Both the position numbers and the translations under genes were made by a program. Source: Bacteroidota bacterium (GTDB lineage: Bacteria; Bacteroidota; Bacteroidia; B-17B0; Aurantibacillaceae). From it: a DNA stretch of 54,470 nucleotides. The first letter of the stretch is position 1, and each line of letters begins with the position of its first letter. The stretch is taken from the NCBI GenBank assembly GCA_023433205.1, contig JAEZDS010000007.1, positions 1 through 54,470 of the forward strand, in the 5' to 3' direction. Positions 14,199 to 23,575 of the stretch are shown in pieces. Below the pieces are notes generated by a model. That model saw only the letters and a program-made list of their open reading frames with translations. It was not told the DNA's origin and did no database searches.

Positions 14199-16142
14199 TT
14201 AATGTGTTAGTGTTATTTTGTTGTGAAAGGAGCCGGCATCACTCTCAAGTGAAACATGGTAGATTCCCGAAGCCTCGTTTTGCAGATCAAGTACAAAACT
14301 ATTCTGGCCTTCAGAAAGCTGAACGGTTCGTTCGCTTACAAGCTGCCCCAGGTTGTTGCTTACCCTGATCACTGCTCCTGTTTTGAGCGGAGAGGTTACG
14401 GCAAACTGAACATTTCCTGAACTTGGATTGGGGAAAAGTGTGGCTGATAAACCCGCCGATTTTTCTTCCTTAATTCCAACAGAGGTAGGCTGACGAAGAT
14501 TTATGTCGTCAAGGTAAAGGTTATTTCCCCCGCCATATACTCCTACAAATTTGAGCAGGAGCGTAGGTGAATTAAAGTTGTTAAGTGTAATTGATTCCTG
14601 CCTCCACTGATGAGGCTCCGGAATAAAAGTGGTGTTGGTAGTGGTAAACACACTGGCCAGAGAATTACCGCTGCGTTCAAAGATCTTTGTCCATGAATTC
14701 CCGCAATCGGTTGAAGCAAGTATCCTCATAGTATCGCTGTCGTTTGCAGCTTTCTGAGAGTGTGCATAAACAAAATCCAGAATTGGCGCTTCGTTACCTG
14801 AGTAATCTACCGGCGGTAACATCAGCTCCTGGGCATCACCCACTTTGGTGCTGGTATAAAAGCTCAGCATGGCAGATTCTGTACTAAGTCCGGAAGCACC
14901 CACGCCTGAATTTTTGATCCACTGTTTGCCTTTAGAATCGCCAATCACAGCCCAGTCGGCAGGCGGGAATGAACCAACAAATCCTTCCTGCACTGCAACC
15001 GCGTTGTAATCTTCCACCACCATAAATTGTGTGGAATTTCCATTGTTTGCGGGCTCAAAGTCAGTATTATCCATACCTGTAATGGTATAAGAGAAAGTGT
15101 GAACGCCGGTTCCTGAGGGACTTGGCACGGGATCGAGGCTGATGGTAGTTTCGGCCCCCGGCGCAAGTGATCCGTTCCAGGTTGTAATGTTGGCGGCAGT
15201 ACCATTAACATAGGGGGTAATGGTAAGCGATGAAATTGTATTAAGGCCGGTATTCTTAACGGTTACAATGGGGTCAAGCGAGGTGGTGCAGGTTGTAGGC
15301 ACTTTTGGTGTAAGCGCGCTGGCATCGTACGGGAAACCTTCTTTATCTGCCCTGTATGCCTGGTGAACTTTTCTGTCGCCGTCATCCTGGATAAATCCAA
15401 CAAAAGCGATCTGGGTCTTGTCTCTGGCGTACGATGGAATTACGCAGTTAAGTGTAAATGTTTGGGTCTGACCGGTTGTCCAGTTGCTTGGCAGGGAAGT
15501 GCCATTCTGGATGGAAGGAAAAGATTTGATGGCGACATCGTGAAAAATTTTCTCACCATTGCTGCCGGGAGCCACATCAAATTCGATCTTTCTTTCGATC
15601 ATCACCGTACGGAAGACCAGGTTGCCCACAGCGTTAAAGTTGCTGGCCGCCTGAACAGTAATGGTAAGGGTAATTGCCGTGGCAGTGCTGTTCCATGCCC
15701 TGGCCATTGTAATTGAGAATGGCGCCGACACGTTTACCGCGTTTGTAATTACTGAATTGTTGAGATTGCCGGGATGATTACTGGAGGCGCCGAATACCGT
15801 CACGTTCTGTCCGTCCATTTTTCCTGAAGGCGCAGAATTGATGGCATAACCATATCCGCCCTGAGCCACAGACCTGTAACGCCAGTCGATCTCTGTTTTG
15901 TTGGTCTGGTAAAGCGAGGTGGCCTTGCTTGGTGCTGAAGGAATAGGCACCTGCCATTTGATGGCCGCTAAACGGGTATTGTTTGCCGGTTGTGCAAGCA
16001 GGGCGTCAAGCGCCGGATTTGTGGCGGCACAGGGACCACAATTCTCTCCTGTGAACTCTTCATAAAGCGCCATTCTCTGAACCTGGGCGGTGAACTCAAG
16101 CGAAAATGCAGCGACAGCAATTAATAATAAATGTTTTTTCAT
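14199..16142 (-). CDS. Omp28-like secreted protein with thioredoxin-like CxxC and T9SS type A signal
   Basis: This 647-residue protein has a signal peptide (MKKHLLLIAVAAFSLEFTAQ) and an Omp28-type thioredoxin-like domain with 'YEEFTGENCGPCAATNPALD' (CGPC at residues 35-38). A central CARDB-like region follows ('VTVKNTGLNTISSLTITPYV'). Then comes a choice-of-anchor-J/MAM-like beta domain ('DTMRILASTDCGNSWTKIF', 'NNLYLDDINLRQP'). It ends in a T9SS type A domain ('ATLFPNPSSGNVQFAV', 'GIYHVSLES'). Omp28 relatives are surface or outer-membrane proteins of unclear role. The CGPC motif is the classic redox-active form, so extracellular thiol-disulfide chemistry is possible (inference). Confidence 0.88.
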   Translation of the reverse strand: MKKHLLLIAVAAFSLEFTAQVQRMALYEEFTGENCGPCAATNPALDALLAQPANNTRLAAIKWQVPIPSAPSKATSLYQTNKTEIDWRYRSVAQGGYGYAINSAPSGKMDGQNVTVFGASSNHPGNLNNSVITNAVNVSAPFSITMARAWNSTATAITLTITVQAASNFNAVGNLVFRTVMIERKIEFDVAPGSNGEKIFHDVAIKSFPSIQNGTSLPSNWTTGQTQTFTLNCVIPSYARDKTQIAFVGFIQDDGDRKVHQAYRADKEGFPYDASALTPKVPTTCTTSLDPIVTVKNTGLNTISSLTITPYVNGTAANITTWNGSLAPGAETTISLDPVPSPSGTGVHTFSYTITGMDNTDFEPANNGNSTQFMVVEDYNAVAVQEGFVGSFPPADWAVIGDSKGKQWIKNSGVGASGLSTESAMLSFYTSTKVGDAQELMLPPVDYSGNEAPILDFVYAHSQKAANDSDTMRILASTDCGNSWTKIFERSGNSLASVFTTTNTTFIPEPHQWRQESITLNNFNSPTLLLKFVGVYGGGNNLYLDDINLRQPTSVGIKEEKSAGLSATLFPNPSSGNVQFAVTSPLKTGAVIRVSNNLGQLVSERTVQLSEGQNSFVLDLQNEASGIYHVSLESDAGSFHNKITLTH

Positions 16143-16237
16143 GTGTTTTAGTTTATTGGTAAAAATGAAGAACGACTAACAAATATACAAAAGCATTGCC
16201 CCGCATTACCCGCACCAATGTTAAAATTTAGGACTCT

Positions 16238-16272
16238 TTTGCCTGCGGCAGAGATTATTGTAAGTATTTTTG
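16238..16272 (+). promoter_or_regulatory. probable promoter of the mfd operon
   Basis: TTTG at 16238-16241 and TATTTTTG at 16265-16272 match the Bacteroidota -33 TTTG and -7 TAnnTTTG boxes, 23 bases apart. The -7 box ends only 9 bases before the ATG at 16282, so the mRNA would be leaderless or nearly so. Confidence 0.55.
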
Positions 16273-16281
16273 CCATGCAAA

Positions 16282-19200
16282 ATGAGGGGGGACGTGAAGC
16301 TGAGGGAGATCTTTGACACTAAAATAAGGTCTTTGCCAATTGACAAAAACTGCTGGCTGCAGGGTTTGAACGGGAGTGCTTTGGCGTTTTTTCTGCAATC
16401 GCTGTACCGGCAGCGTCCCTTACCCTTGCTGCTGATCGCCAACGACAAGGAGAAAGCAGCCTACCTGCTTAACGACCTGCAGGCGCTGCTGGCAGATACC
16501 CTGGTGCTTTTTTTTCCTGAAACCTACCGTCAACCCTACCAGGTTGAAAAAACCACCAACGCAAATATCCAGGAACGGGCCGAGGTGCTGAGTTATCTTA
16601 ATGGCAATAGCTTTTCGGGCATCGTGGTTACTTACCCGCAGGCCCTGTGCGAAAAGGTGACACTGAAAAAACAGCTGAGCAGCAACACGCTAACGGTTCG
16701 CAGGGGTGAGAAGCTTTCTGTTGACTTCCTTTCTGAATTTCTGCTGGATTACAAGTTCGAGAGGGTTGATTTTGTTTATGAACCGGGTCAGTACAGCATC
16801 CGTGGCGGCATAATTGATGTGTATTCATTCGCCAATGAAATGCCCTACAGAATAGAATTGTTTGGCGACGACATTGAAGCAATACGGAGTTTTGACCCCG
16901 CCTCCCAGCTTTCCAGATCCGTTTATGATTTTATCACCATCATTCCAAACATCAACTCCTCGGTTTTCAGCGATGAAAAGGCTCTGCTTTTTGAGTACTT
17001 TGACCCTGTAAAGGCGCTTGTTTGTATTGAGGACACAAAGTATTGTGAAGATATATTCGAGAGAAAACTGCTGCAGGCGGTAAAGATCTACGGGGACCTT
17101 GAGTCCGGCATCCGTCAGATGGTTCCTGATAAACTGTTCGCTGGCGGCAATGAGCTGAGAGAACAACTTTTACATTACCGTTGCTTTGAATTTGGTATGC
17201 GTGCCGTTCTCTCTGATGAAAAACTCAGTTTCTTGCAGCGTCCCCAGCCGGCCTTTCAGAAGAATTTTGACCTGCTGATCAACAACCTTAAAGAGAACAA
17301 GGCAAAGGGCTATGAAAATTATTTCCTTACCGATAATGTTAAGCAGGCCGATCGTCTCATCAGCATCTTTAACGATCTTCTTGCAAAAGAACACCGCAGC
17401 TACGACAGCATTATTAAGTATGTGGCGTTAAATGTGCATGAAGGGTTTATCGACGAGGAGTTAAAGGTGGCGGTTTACACCGACCATCAGATCTTTGAGA
17501 GGTATCACCGGTTCAGGCTTAAAGAAGCCAGACAAAGAACTGCCGAGGCCTTTACGCTGAAAGAACTGCTGATGCTGAACCCGGGCGATTATGTTACTCA
17601 CATCGATCATGGTATAGGGCGGTTCGCCGGCCTGCAGAAACTCAACATCAATGGGCGCGAACAGGAAAGCGTTAAACTCCTTTTTAAAGATAACGACGCT
17701 CTGTATGTGAGTATTCACAGTCTGCACAGGATCAGCAAATTCAGCAGTAAAGAGGGGCAGGTGCCGCGCATCGATAAGCTGGGCAGCGGCACCTGGCAAA
17801 CGCTCAAACAAAAGACCAAACGTAATGTTAAGGAACTTGCCTACGATCTCATTAAACTTTATGCCGAACGCAAATCAAGACCTGGCCATGCCTACCCGCC
17901 CGACAATTATCTGCAGCATGAGCTCGAAGCCTCTTTTCTTTTTGAAGACACACCCGACCAGGTGAAAGTAACTGCCGACGTAAAGCGCGACATGGAGAAG
18001 CCCCACCCGATGGACCGGCTTGTTTGTGGGGATGTAGGATTTGGCAAAACAGAGGTGGCAATACGCGCGGCCTTTAAAGCGGTTTGCGATGGCAAACAGG
18101 TGGCAGTGCTTGTTCCAACTACCATACTTGCTTATCAGCATTACAAAACTTTCAGCGAACGGCTAAAAGATCTACCCTGTAAAGTGGAATACATTAACCG
18201 TTTCCGTACCGCAAAAGAACAGAAAGAAACTGTGAAGTCGCTTGCAGACGGCAAAACGGATATTATTATAGGAACTCACAAGCTGGTAGGCAAGGAAGTT
18301 GTATTTAAAGAATTGGGTCTGCTGATTATTGACGAAGAACAAAAATTCGGAGTAGGTGTAAAGGATAAATTGAAGACCTTTAAGGCGAATGTTGATACAC
18401 TTACGCTTACGGCAACACCAATACCCCGCACGCTGCAGTTCAGCTTAATGGGCGCGCGTGATCTTTCTGTGATAAGCACTCCGCCGCCAAACCGTTATCC
18501 GGTGCAGACAGAGTTGTTTAGTTTTAATGAGGAGGTAATTCGCGATGCAATAAGTGAGGAGCTGAGCAGGGGCGGACAGGTGTTTTTTGTACATAACAAG
18601 GTTCAGGATATCACAGATATTACCGGCATGATCCAGAGGCTTGTTCCTGATGCCCGCATTGCCATCGGCCATGGTCAGATGGATGGAAAACGCCTTGAGG
18701 ATGTGATGCTCGGTTTTATGGAGGGTGATTATGATGTGCTTGTGGCAACAACCATCATTGAGAGCGGACTGGACATCAGCAACGCCAATACCATTATAAT
18801 AAACAACGCGCAGAATTTCGGCCTCAGCGATCTGCACCAGATGCGGGGAAGGGTGGGCCGCAGCAACAAGAAAGCTTATTGTTACCTGATTGCTCCCCCA
18901 ATGATTTCATTAACCGACGAGGCGCGTAAACGTTTAAAGGCTATTGTTGATTTCAGCGATCTGGGCAGCGGCTTTCAGATAGCAATGAGAGACCTTGATA
19001 TAAGGGGAGCCGGCAACCTGCTGGGCGGAGAGCAAAGCGGTTTTATTAATGACATGGGTTTTGATACCTACATGAAGATTCTTAATGAGGCCATTGAAGA
19101 GCTTAAACAGGAAGGCTGGTACAAAGAGGCTGTGGGTGAGGGTGCGGAAGCCGACAAATCTGTCTTCTCGCGACAGTTTGTGCGCGACACGGCGGTTGAT

Positions 19201-19668
19201 ACCGATCTGCAGCTGCTGATACCTGAAGAATATGTAAGCAGTTTAACCGAAAGGCTGGTGCTTTACCGTGAACTCGACAATATTACCAGGGAAGAAGAGC
19301 TTGACGGTTTCCAGGGCAGCCTCCGCGACAGGTTTGGTCCGTTGCCCCGCGAAGTTGAAGAACTGATCAATGTTGTAAGGATGCGCTGGCGTGCCATGCG
19401 TCTGGGCTTTGAAAAGATCACCCTCCGCGGAGGCAAAATGCTGGCCTATTTTCTCAGCAAAAAAAGCAGCGATTATTTTGCCAGTCCTTTCTTTCAGGGC
19501 GCTCTGGCGTTTGCACAGAAATATCCTAATCTTTGCACCTTAAAGGAGCAAACCAATAAACTTTATCTTACTGTTGAGGATGTAAATTCGATTCAGCAGG
19601 CAACAAAAGTGCTTGTACAGATTGAAATGCAGGTAAAAACAGAAAGCGAGCCCGCTGATGAAGGCTAA
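16282..19668 (+). CDS. mfd: transcription-repair coupling factor
   Basis: Mfd removes stalled RNA polymerase and recruits the UvrAB repair machinery. From the ATG at 16282 the protein is 1128 residues, normal for the family; a TTG four codons earlier is less likely. Order of parts: a UvrB-like N-terminal part with 'VYEPGQYSIRGGIIDVYSF', the CarD-like RNA-polymerase-binding domain starting 'LNPGDYVTHIDHGIGRFAGL' (about 432), Walker A 'CGDVGFGKTEVAIRAAF' (about 580), 'LLIIDEEQKFGV' (about 683), 'TLTATPIPRTLQFSLMGARD', the TRG motif near 'DIRGAGNLLGGEQSGF', and the C-terminal TRCF domain. It is the first gene of an overlapping run and overlaps the histidine kinase by 11 bp. Confidence 0.97.
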   Translation: MRGDVKLREIFDTKIRSLPIDKNCWLQGLNGSALAFFLQSLYRQRPLPLLLIANDKEKAAYLLNDLQALLADTLVLFFPETYRQPYQVEKTTNANIQERAEVLSYLNGNSFSGIVVTYPQALCEKVTLKKQLSSNTLTVRRGEKLSVDFLSEFLLDYKFERVDFVYEPGQYSIRGGIIDVYSFANEMPYRIELFGDDIEAIRSFDPASQLSRSVYDFITIIPNINSSVFSDEKALLFEYFDPVKALVCIEDTKYCEDIFERKLLQAVKIYGDLESGIRQMVPDKLFAGGNELREQLLHYRCFEFGMRAVLSDEKLSFLQRPQPAFQKNFDLLINNLKENKAKGYENYFLTDNVKQADRLISIFNDLLAKEHRSYDSIIKYVALNVHEGFIDEELKVAVYTDHQIFERYHRFRLKEARQRTAEAFTLKELLMLNPGDYVTHIDHGIGRFAGLQKLNINGREQESVKLLFKDNDALYVSIHSLHRISKFSSKEGQVPRIDKLGSGTWQTLKQKTKRNVKELAYDLIKLYAERKSRPGHAYPPDNYLQHELEASFLFEDTPDQVKVTADVKRDMEKPHPMDRLVCGDVGFGKTEVAIRAAFKAVCDGKQVAVLVPTTILAYQHYKTFSERLKDLPCKVEYINRFRTAKEQKETVKSLADGKTDIIIGTHKLVGKEVVFKELGLLIIDEEQKFGVGVKDKLKTFKANVDTLTLTATPIPRTLQFSLMGARDLSVISTPPPNRYPVQTELFSFNEEVIRDAISEELSRGGQVFFVHNKVQDITDITGMIQRLVPDARIAIGHGQMDGKRLEDVMLGFMEGDYDVLVATTIIESGLDISNANTIIINNAQNFGLSDLHQMRGRVGRSNKKAYCYLIAPPMISLTDEARKRLKAIVDFSDLGSGFQIAMRDLDIRGAGNLLGGEQSGFINDMGFDTYMKILNEAIEELKQEGWYKEAVGEGAEADKSVFSRQFVRDTAVDTDLQLLIPEEYVSSLTERLVLYRELDNITREEELDGFQGSLRDRFGPLPREVEELINVVRMRWRAMRLGFEKITLRGGKMLAYFLSKKSSDYFASPFFQGALAFAQKYPNLCTLKEQTNKLYLTVEDVNSIQQATKVLVQIEMQVKTESEPADEG

Positions 19669-20635
19669 ATCAAAACCAATAGTTATTCTTACTATCCTTT
19701 TTGGTTATGTATTGCTTCAGTTTATCTGGTGGGAGATACTGCTGGTTCGCCAGACAGGCACCATTATCACTGAACGGCAAAAGTTGCTCGAGATAAGCAT
19801 CGCCAATGAGGCGCAACTGAAACGGGAGGTTCAGGAACTGCACGATCGCAAAACGCGGCAAACACTGATGATTGTTGGTGAGGGAACAGTTTTCCTGCTT
19901 CTGTTGTTATTTGGTATCTACAAGATCAGGCAGGCGCAGGACAGAGAGGTGGCTCTCACCAGCCAGCAGAACAATTTTTTTCTCAGCGTTACCCACGAGC
20001 TTAAAACCCCAATTGCAGCTACTAAATTGCAATTACAAACGTTGCAGAAACAAAAGCTTGCTCCTGAGGTGCAGGCCCGGCTGCTTAACAGTGCCATTCA
20101 GGAAAACGACAGGCTGAATACGCTGATTGACAAGGTGCTCCTGGCAAGCAGACTGGGGTCGGGTGTAATGCAGCTTGCAAAAAAAAGAACCGATGCTGCA
20201 GCGCTAAGCAGTAGTATCCTGCAGCGCTATTTCGATGCAGCACTTAAAAACAACAAGCTGCACACGGTGTTTCCCCCCGAACCCGTGTATTGTGATCTCG
20301 ATGAACAGGCCTTTACCTCCATTCTTACAAACCTTGTTGAGAATGCCTTTAAATATTCTGGCAGTAACGCGCCGGTAAAGGTATATTTGAAAAAAGAGAA
20401 AGCTTGGGTTATGCTTCAGGTGTGTGATACAGGTCCGGGCATCAGCAATGCTGAGAAAAAAAAGATCTTCGAGCGGTTTTACAGAACAGGCAATGAAGAA
20501 ACCAGAAGCAGCAGAGGCACGGGCTTAGGGCTGTATATTGTAAACACCCTGGTTAAGCAGCTCGGCGGCAATATTGTGGTGAAGGACAATTCACCTTCAG
20601 GAACTATTTTTGAAGTGAGATTCAATGGTGCGTAG
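19658..20635 (+). CDS. sensor histidine kinase, membrane-bound
   Basis: This 325-residue kinase has two transmembrane segments (about 7-29 and 70-89) enclosing a short helical periplasmic sensor of about 40 residues. The HisKA phosphoacceptor is 'VTHELKTPIAATK' (H113). The ATPase domain has 'LTNLVENAFKYS' (N box), 'VCDTGPGIS' (G1), 'IFERFYRTG' and 'GTGLGLYIVNTL'. No HAMP domain is obvious. No response regulator is adjacent, so it is an orphan kinase here. It overlaps mfd by 11 bp and the binding-protein gene by 11 bp, so all three are translated together. The small periplasmic loop suggests that it senses the membrane or a partner rather than a bulky ligand (inference). Confidence 0.9.
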   Translation: MKAKSKPIVILTILFGYVLLQFIWWEILLVRQTGTIITERQKLLEISIANEAQLKREVQELHDRKTRQTLMIVGEGTVFLLLLLFGIYKIRQAQDREVALTSQQNNFFLSVTHELKTPIAATKLQLQTLQKQKLAPEVQARLLNSAIQENDRLNTLIDKVLLASRLGSGVMQLAKKRTDAAALSSSILQRYFDAALKNNKLHTVFPPEPVYCDLDEQAFTSILTNLVENAFKYSGSNAPVKVYLKKEKAWVMLQVCDTGPGISNAEKKKIFERFYRTGNEETRSSRGTGLGLYIVNTLVKQLGGNIVVKDNSPSGTIFEVRFNGA

Positions 20636-21779
20636 GATAAAAAAATTTCTGGTAACGCCTGCTTTTCTGCTGTTTTGCAGTTGCGGTACTACCGAATCTT
20701 TTACAGCCGGCAAAAACGAATGGGTGCCCGACAGATCAGTAAAGCACAGCAAACTTTTTGCGGTAGCCAGAAAAGGAGATGCCACCAGCCTTTATTTGAA
20801 GGGCAAACGATATGCGGATGACACAACGGCGGTTTTTGTTCTGTACAACGGCATAAAGCCTGAATACGTGACAGGGACGGCGAGAGTTTATTTTATCAAG
20901 AAGCCCTGCCGTAATATCGCTTCGCTTAGTTCGGTCTATACACAAATGCTGTTTGAGCTGAACAAACTCGATGTTGTAAAGGCAATCGACAACATTGATT
21001 ACGTTAATAATCCCGCCATTCTGAAAAAATGTGAGGAGGAGGAGCTTCCTGAACTTGCGCGTACGCCGAATATAGAGGTGGAACAAACAATTGCGCTTGC
21101 TCCCGATGTGGTTTTTTTTTATGGGATGGGTGATGGGCGGGCGCCTGATCGACGGATAGAAAAGGCTGGAATTCCTGTGGTGGAAAGTGTTGACCACCTG
21201 GAAGAAACACCTCTGGCAAGAGCCGAATGGATAAAGTTTTTTGCGGAGTTTGTGGGACGGCGATCCCTGGCCGACAGCATTTTTGCAGTGTGCGAGGAAA
21301 AATATGAACTATTGAAATGGCGCGTGGAAGAGCTTGACAAAAAACCCACGGTATTCAATGAAATAAAATACTCCGATGCCTGGTATATGCCCGGAGGAAA
21401 AAGTTATGTGGCCAGGCTGCTTAAAGATGCAGGCGCCAGGTATTTGTGGGAGGATAATGACGAGGCGGGAAGTTTGCCGCTAAGTTTTGAAGCGGTATTT
21501 GCAAAAGCAAAAATGGCCGATTACTGGATACACCTCTCTACGGTCAGAAGCAAAAAGGAACTGCTTTCCTATGAGCGGCGTTATGCTGCGTTTAAAGCCT
21601 TTAAAACCGGCAATCTTTATAACAACACAAAGGTTACCAATACCAAAGGTTACAGCACTTACTGGGAAAGCGGGATGGTGCATCCGGAAAGGATACTTGA
21701 AGATCTGGTAAAGATCTTTCACCCTGAAATTGCCGACTCTCTGCAAGAGGAGCTTTTTTATTATGAGCAGATCAGGTGA
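20625..21779 (+). CDS. periplasmic metal-chelate/cobalamin-binding lipoprotein (FecB/BtuF type)
   Basis: This 384-residue protein is the substrate-binding part of a siderophore, heme or vitamin B12 ABC importer. It has a lipoprotein-like start ending in 'FLLFCSCGTT' (probable lipidated Cys20), then the helical-backbone metal-receptor fold with 'NIASLSSVYTQML', 'VVKAIDNIDYVNNP', 'IALAPDVVFFYG', 'VFNEIKYSDAWYMPGGKSYV' and 'YSTYWESGMVHPERILEDL'. The sequence is longer than E. coli BtuF or FecB by about 80-100 residues, mostly at the N-terminus. It overlaps the kinase gene upstream and the permease gene downstream. The ligand cannot be decided from sequence; no TonB-dependent receptor is present. 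Confidence 0.87.
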   Translation: MVRRIKKFLVTPAFLLFCSCGTTESFTAGKNEWVPDRSVKHSKLFAVARKGDATSLYLKGKRYADDTTAVFVLYNGIKPEYVTGTARVYFIKKPCRNIASLSSVYTQMLFELNKLDVVKAIDNIDYVNNPAILKKCEEEELPELARTPNIEVEQTIALAPDVVFFYGMGDGRAPDRRIEKAGIPVVESVDHLEETPLARAEWIKFFAEFVGRRSLADSIFAVCEEKYELLKWRVEELDKKPTVFNEIKYSDAWYMPGGKSYVARLLKDAGARYLWEDNDEAGSLPLSFEAVFAKAKMADYWIHLSTVRSKKELLSYERRYAAFKAFKTGNLYNNTKVTNTKGYSTYWESGMVHPERILEDLVKIFHPEIADSLQEELFYYEQIR

Positions 21780-22765
21780 AAATGCAACGCTCACAAGGAA
21801 TAAAGTTCGCCGTCCTGGTCCTGCTGCTGGTGATAGCGCTGCCCGCGAGTCTTTTCTGGGGCGGGGCGGGTTCTTTAGATCTTCAGACAGAAAGCGGCCG
21901 GTTTATTTTTACTGAGATAAGATTCCCGAAAACTGTCACGGCATTACTGGCCGGAACATCTCTCTCGGTGGCCGGGCTTGTGCTTCAGGTCTTATTCAGG
22001 AATCCGCTGGCCGGACCATATGTTCTTGGGATCAGTTCAGGCGCGGCGCTGATTGTGGCCGCCGGTTTGCTGGCCGGCTCCTCTATGGGTATAATACACG
22101 ATCATCTGGCAGGAAGGGCGTTGATGGTGGCTGCGGCTGTAACCGGCGGACTGGTTGTTACCCTAATGATCCTTGCTGTGTCAAAAAAAGTGAGCAATAA
22201 TGTTGTTCTTCTGCTCATAGGATTAATGTTCTCACAGGTGTGCAGCGCGATCCAGAGTTCTCTTGAGTTTTTTGCTGATCCAGGCAGTCTGAAAAATTTT
22301 GTGATCTGGGGAATGGGTTCTCTTTCCGGAACAACCAACACCGATCTTCTGGTTTATCTGCCGGTTACCATCATCTTTCTGGCAGCGCTGTTCTTTTTTA
22401 TAAAACCCCTCAACGCACTTTTGCTGGGTCAGGATTATGCCAGCAGCCTTGGCATTAGTTTTAACCGCAGCCGTTTTTTTCTTATACTGATCTCATCTGT
22501 GCTTACGGGAATTACCACTGCTTTTTGCGGGCCCATAGCATTTATCGGAATCGCTGTCCCTATTTTATCGAGAATGATCTTTAAGTCATCGTCGCAGCAG
22601 CTGCATGTGGTTTCCTGTATATTGCTGGGAAGTATTTTATTGCTTTTTGCCGATGTAATAAGTCATGCCGCCGTGCGGGGAACGAGTCTGCCTGTTAACA
22701 TGATCACTACTTTAATTGGCGCGCCGCTGGTAATTACGTTAATGTTCAGATATAAACAATGGTAA
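21776..22765 (+). CDS. FecCD/BtuC-type ABC importer permease
   Basis: This 329-residue polytopic membrane protein (about 8-10 segments) has FecCD hallmarks: 'IRFPKTVTALLAGTSLSVAG', 'LQVLFRNPLAGPYVLGISSG', 'NNVVLLLIGLMFSQ', 'FVIWGMGSLSGTT', 'LNALLLGQDYASSLGI' and 'FCGPIAFIGIAVPILSRMI'. It forms the membrane channel for the binding protein encoded upstream. A GTG start at 21776 overlaps the upstream stop (GTGA); an ATG two codons later at 21782 is equally possible. It overlaps the ATPase gene by 7 bp. Confidence 0.93.
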   Translation: MKMQRSQGIKFAVLVLLLVIALPASLFWGGAGSLDLQTESGRFIFTEIRFPKTVTALLAGTSLSVAGLVLQVLFRNPLAGPYVLGISSGAALIVAAGLLAGSSMGIIHDHLAGRALMVAAAVTGGLVVTLMILAVSKKVSNNVVLLLIGLMFSQVCSAIQSSLEFFADPGSLKNFVIWGMGSLSGTTNTDLLVYLPVTIIFLAALFFFIKPLNALLLGQDYASSLGISFNRSRFFLILISSVLTGITTAFCGPIAFIGIAVPILSRMIFKSSSQQLHVVSCILLGSILLLFADVISHAAVRGTSLPVNMITTLIGAPLVITLMFRYKQW

Positions 22766-23505
22766 ATACCGAAACCGGCATAAAGATCAGCGATGCCCTT
22801 ACCGGATACCGGAAGGGGAAGCGCGACCATAAGCTGGTGAGGATAGAAGACCTCGAATTTAAAGCCGGTGAGCTGGTGACCATAGCCGGTGCCAACGGAG
22901 CAGGAAAGTCAACGTTGATACGGAGTATCTGCGGGTTGCTGCCGCTGCTTGAGGGACATATTTTTATCAATAAAAAAGATGTGGCGCTGATGTCACCCGC
23001 TGAGCTTGCCACCCAGATTGCCGTTGTGCTCACTCACAAGGTGGGCGGTTTTAACCTGAAAGTTAAGGACGCGGTGGCTGCCGGTCAGATGCCATACACA
23101 AACGCCTTTCACCGGCTGGAAAATGTGCACAATGAAGCGGTGAAACAGGCAATGATCTTGTGCAACATAAAGGATGTGGCCGACACGCTGCTGGATGAGT
23201 TAAGCGACGGCATGTTTCAGAAAACCATGATAGCAAGGGCCCTTGCTCAGCAAACGCGAATTCTTCTGTTAGATGAACCCAGCGCATTTCTTGATTATTC
23301 TTCCAAACACCAGCTTTTTGTGTTGCTGAAGGAGCTGGCACATAATCAAGGCAAGTGCGTGCTGATAAGCAGCCACGAACTCGATCTTGCGTTGAAATAC
23401 AGCGACAGGATGTTGCTGATGGGAGCGGGTACCGTACAGTTACTCGATCCTGATGCTGCGAGAGAAGATCAGTTATTTAAAGAGATGAGTGGCGGATTCC
23501 TGTAG
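22759..23505 (+). CDS. ABC importer ATPase (FecE/BtuD type)
   Basis: This 248-residue ATPase powers the importer made with the two preceding genes. Walker A is GANGAGKST (44-52), the Q-loop region follows 'AELATQIAVVLTH', Walker B is 'TRILLLDEPSAFLDYSS' (about 165-180) and the switch His is in 'LISSHELDLAL'. The ABC signature reads LSDGMFQ where LSGGQ/E is usual; the Gly-to-Asp change is uncommon, though LSDG does occur in this subfamily. It closes the five-gene overlapping run that begins at mfd. Confidence 0.93.
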   Translation: MVNTETGIKISDALTGYRKGKRDHKLVRIEDLEFKAGELVTIAGANGAGKSTLIRSICGLLPLLEGHIFINKKDVALMSPAELATQIAVVLTHKVGGFNLKVKDAVAAGQMPYTNAFHRLENVHNEAVKQAMILCNIKDVADTLLDELSDGMFQKTMIARALAQQTRILLLDEPSAFLDYSSKHQLFVLLKELAHNQGKCVLISSHELDLALKYSDRMLLMGAGTVQLLDPDAAREDQLFKEMSGGFL

Positions 23506-23559
23506 CGCTGCAACTTTCAAACATTTATTAAAAGAACTGCATAAAGCCAGATTATAACA

Positions 23560-23567
23560 TATTTTTG
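23560..23567 (+). promoter_or_regulatory. possible -7 promoter box (TATTTTTG)
   Basis: The octamer fits TAnnTTTG and ends 8 bases before the ATG of the SET-domain gene. A clear TTTG at the -33 distance is not seen, so support is moderate. Confidence 0.4.
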
Positions 23568-23575
23568 TCGGCACT

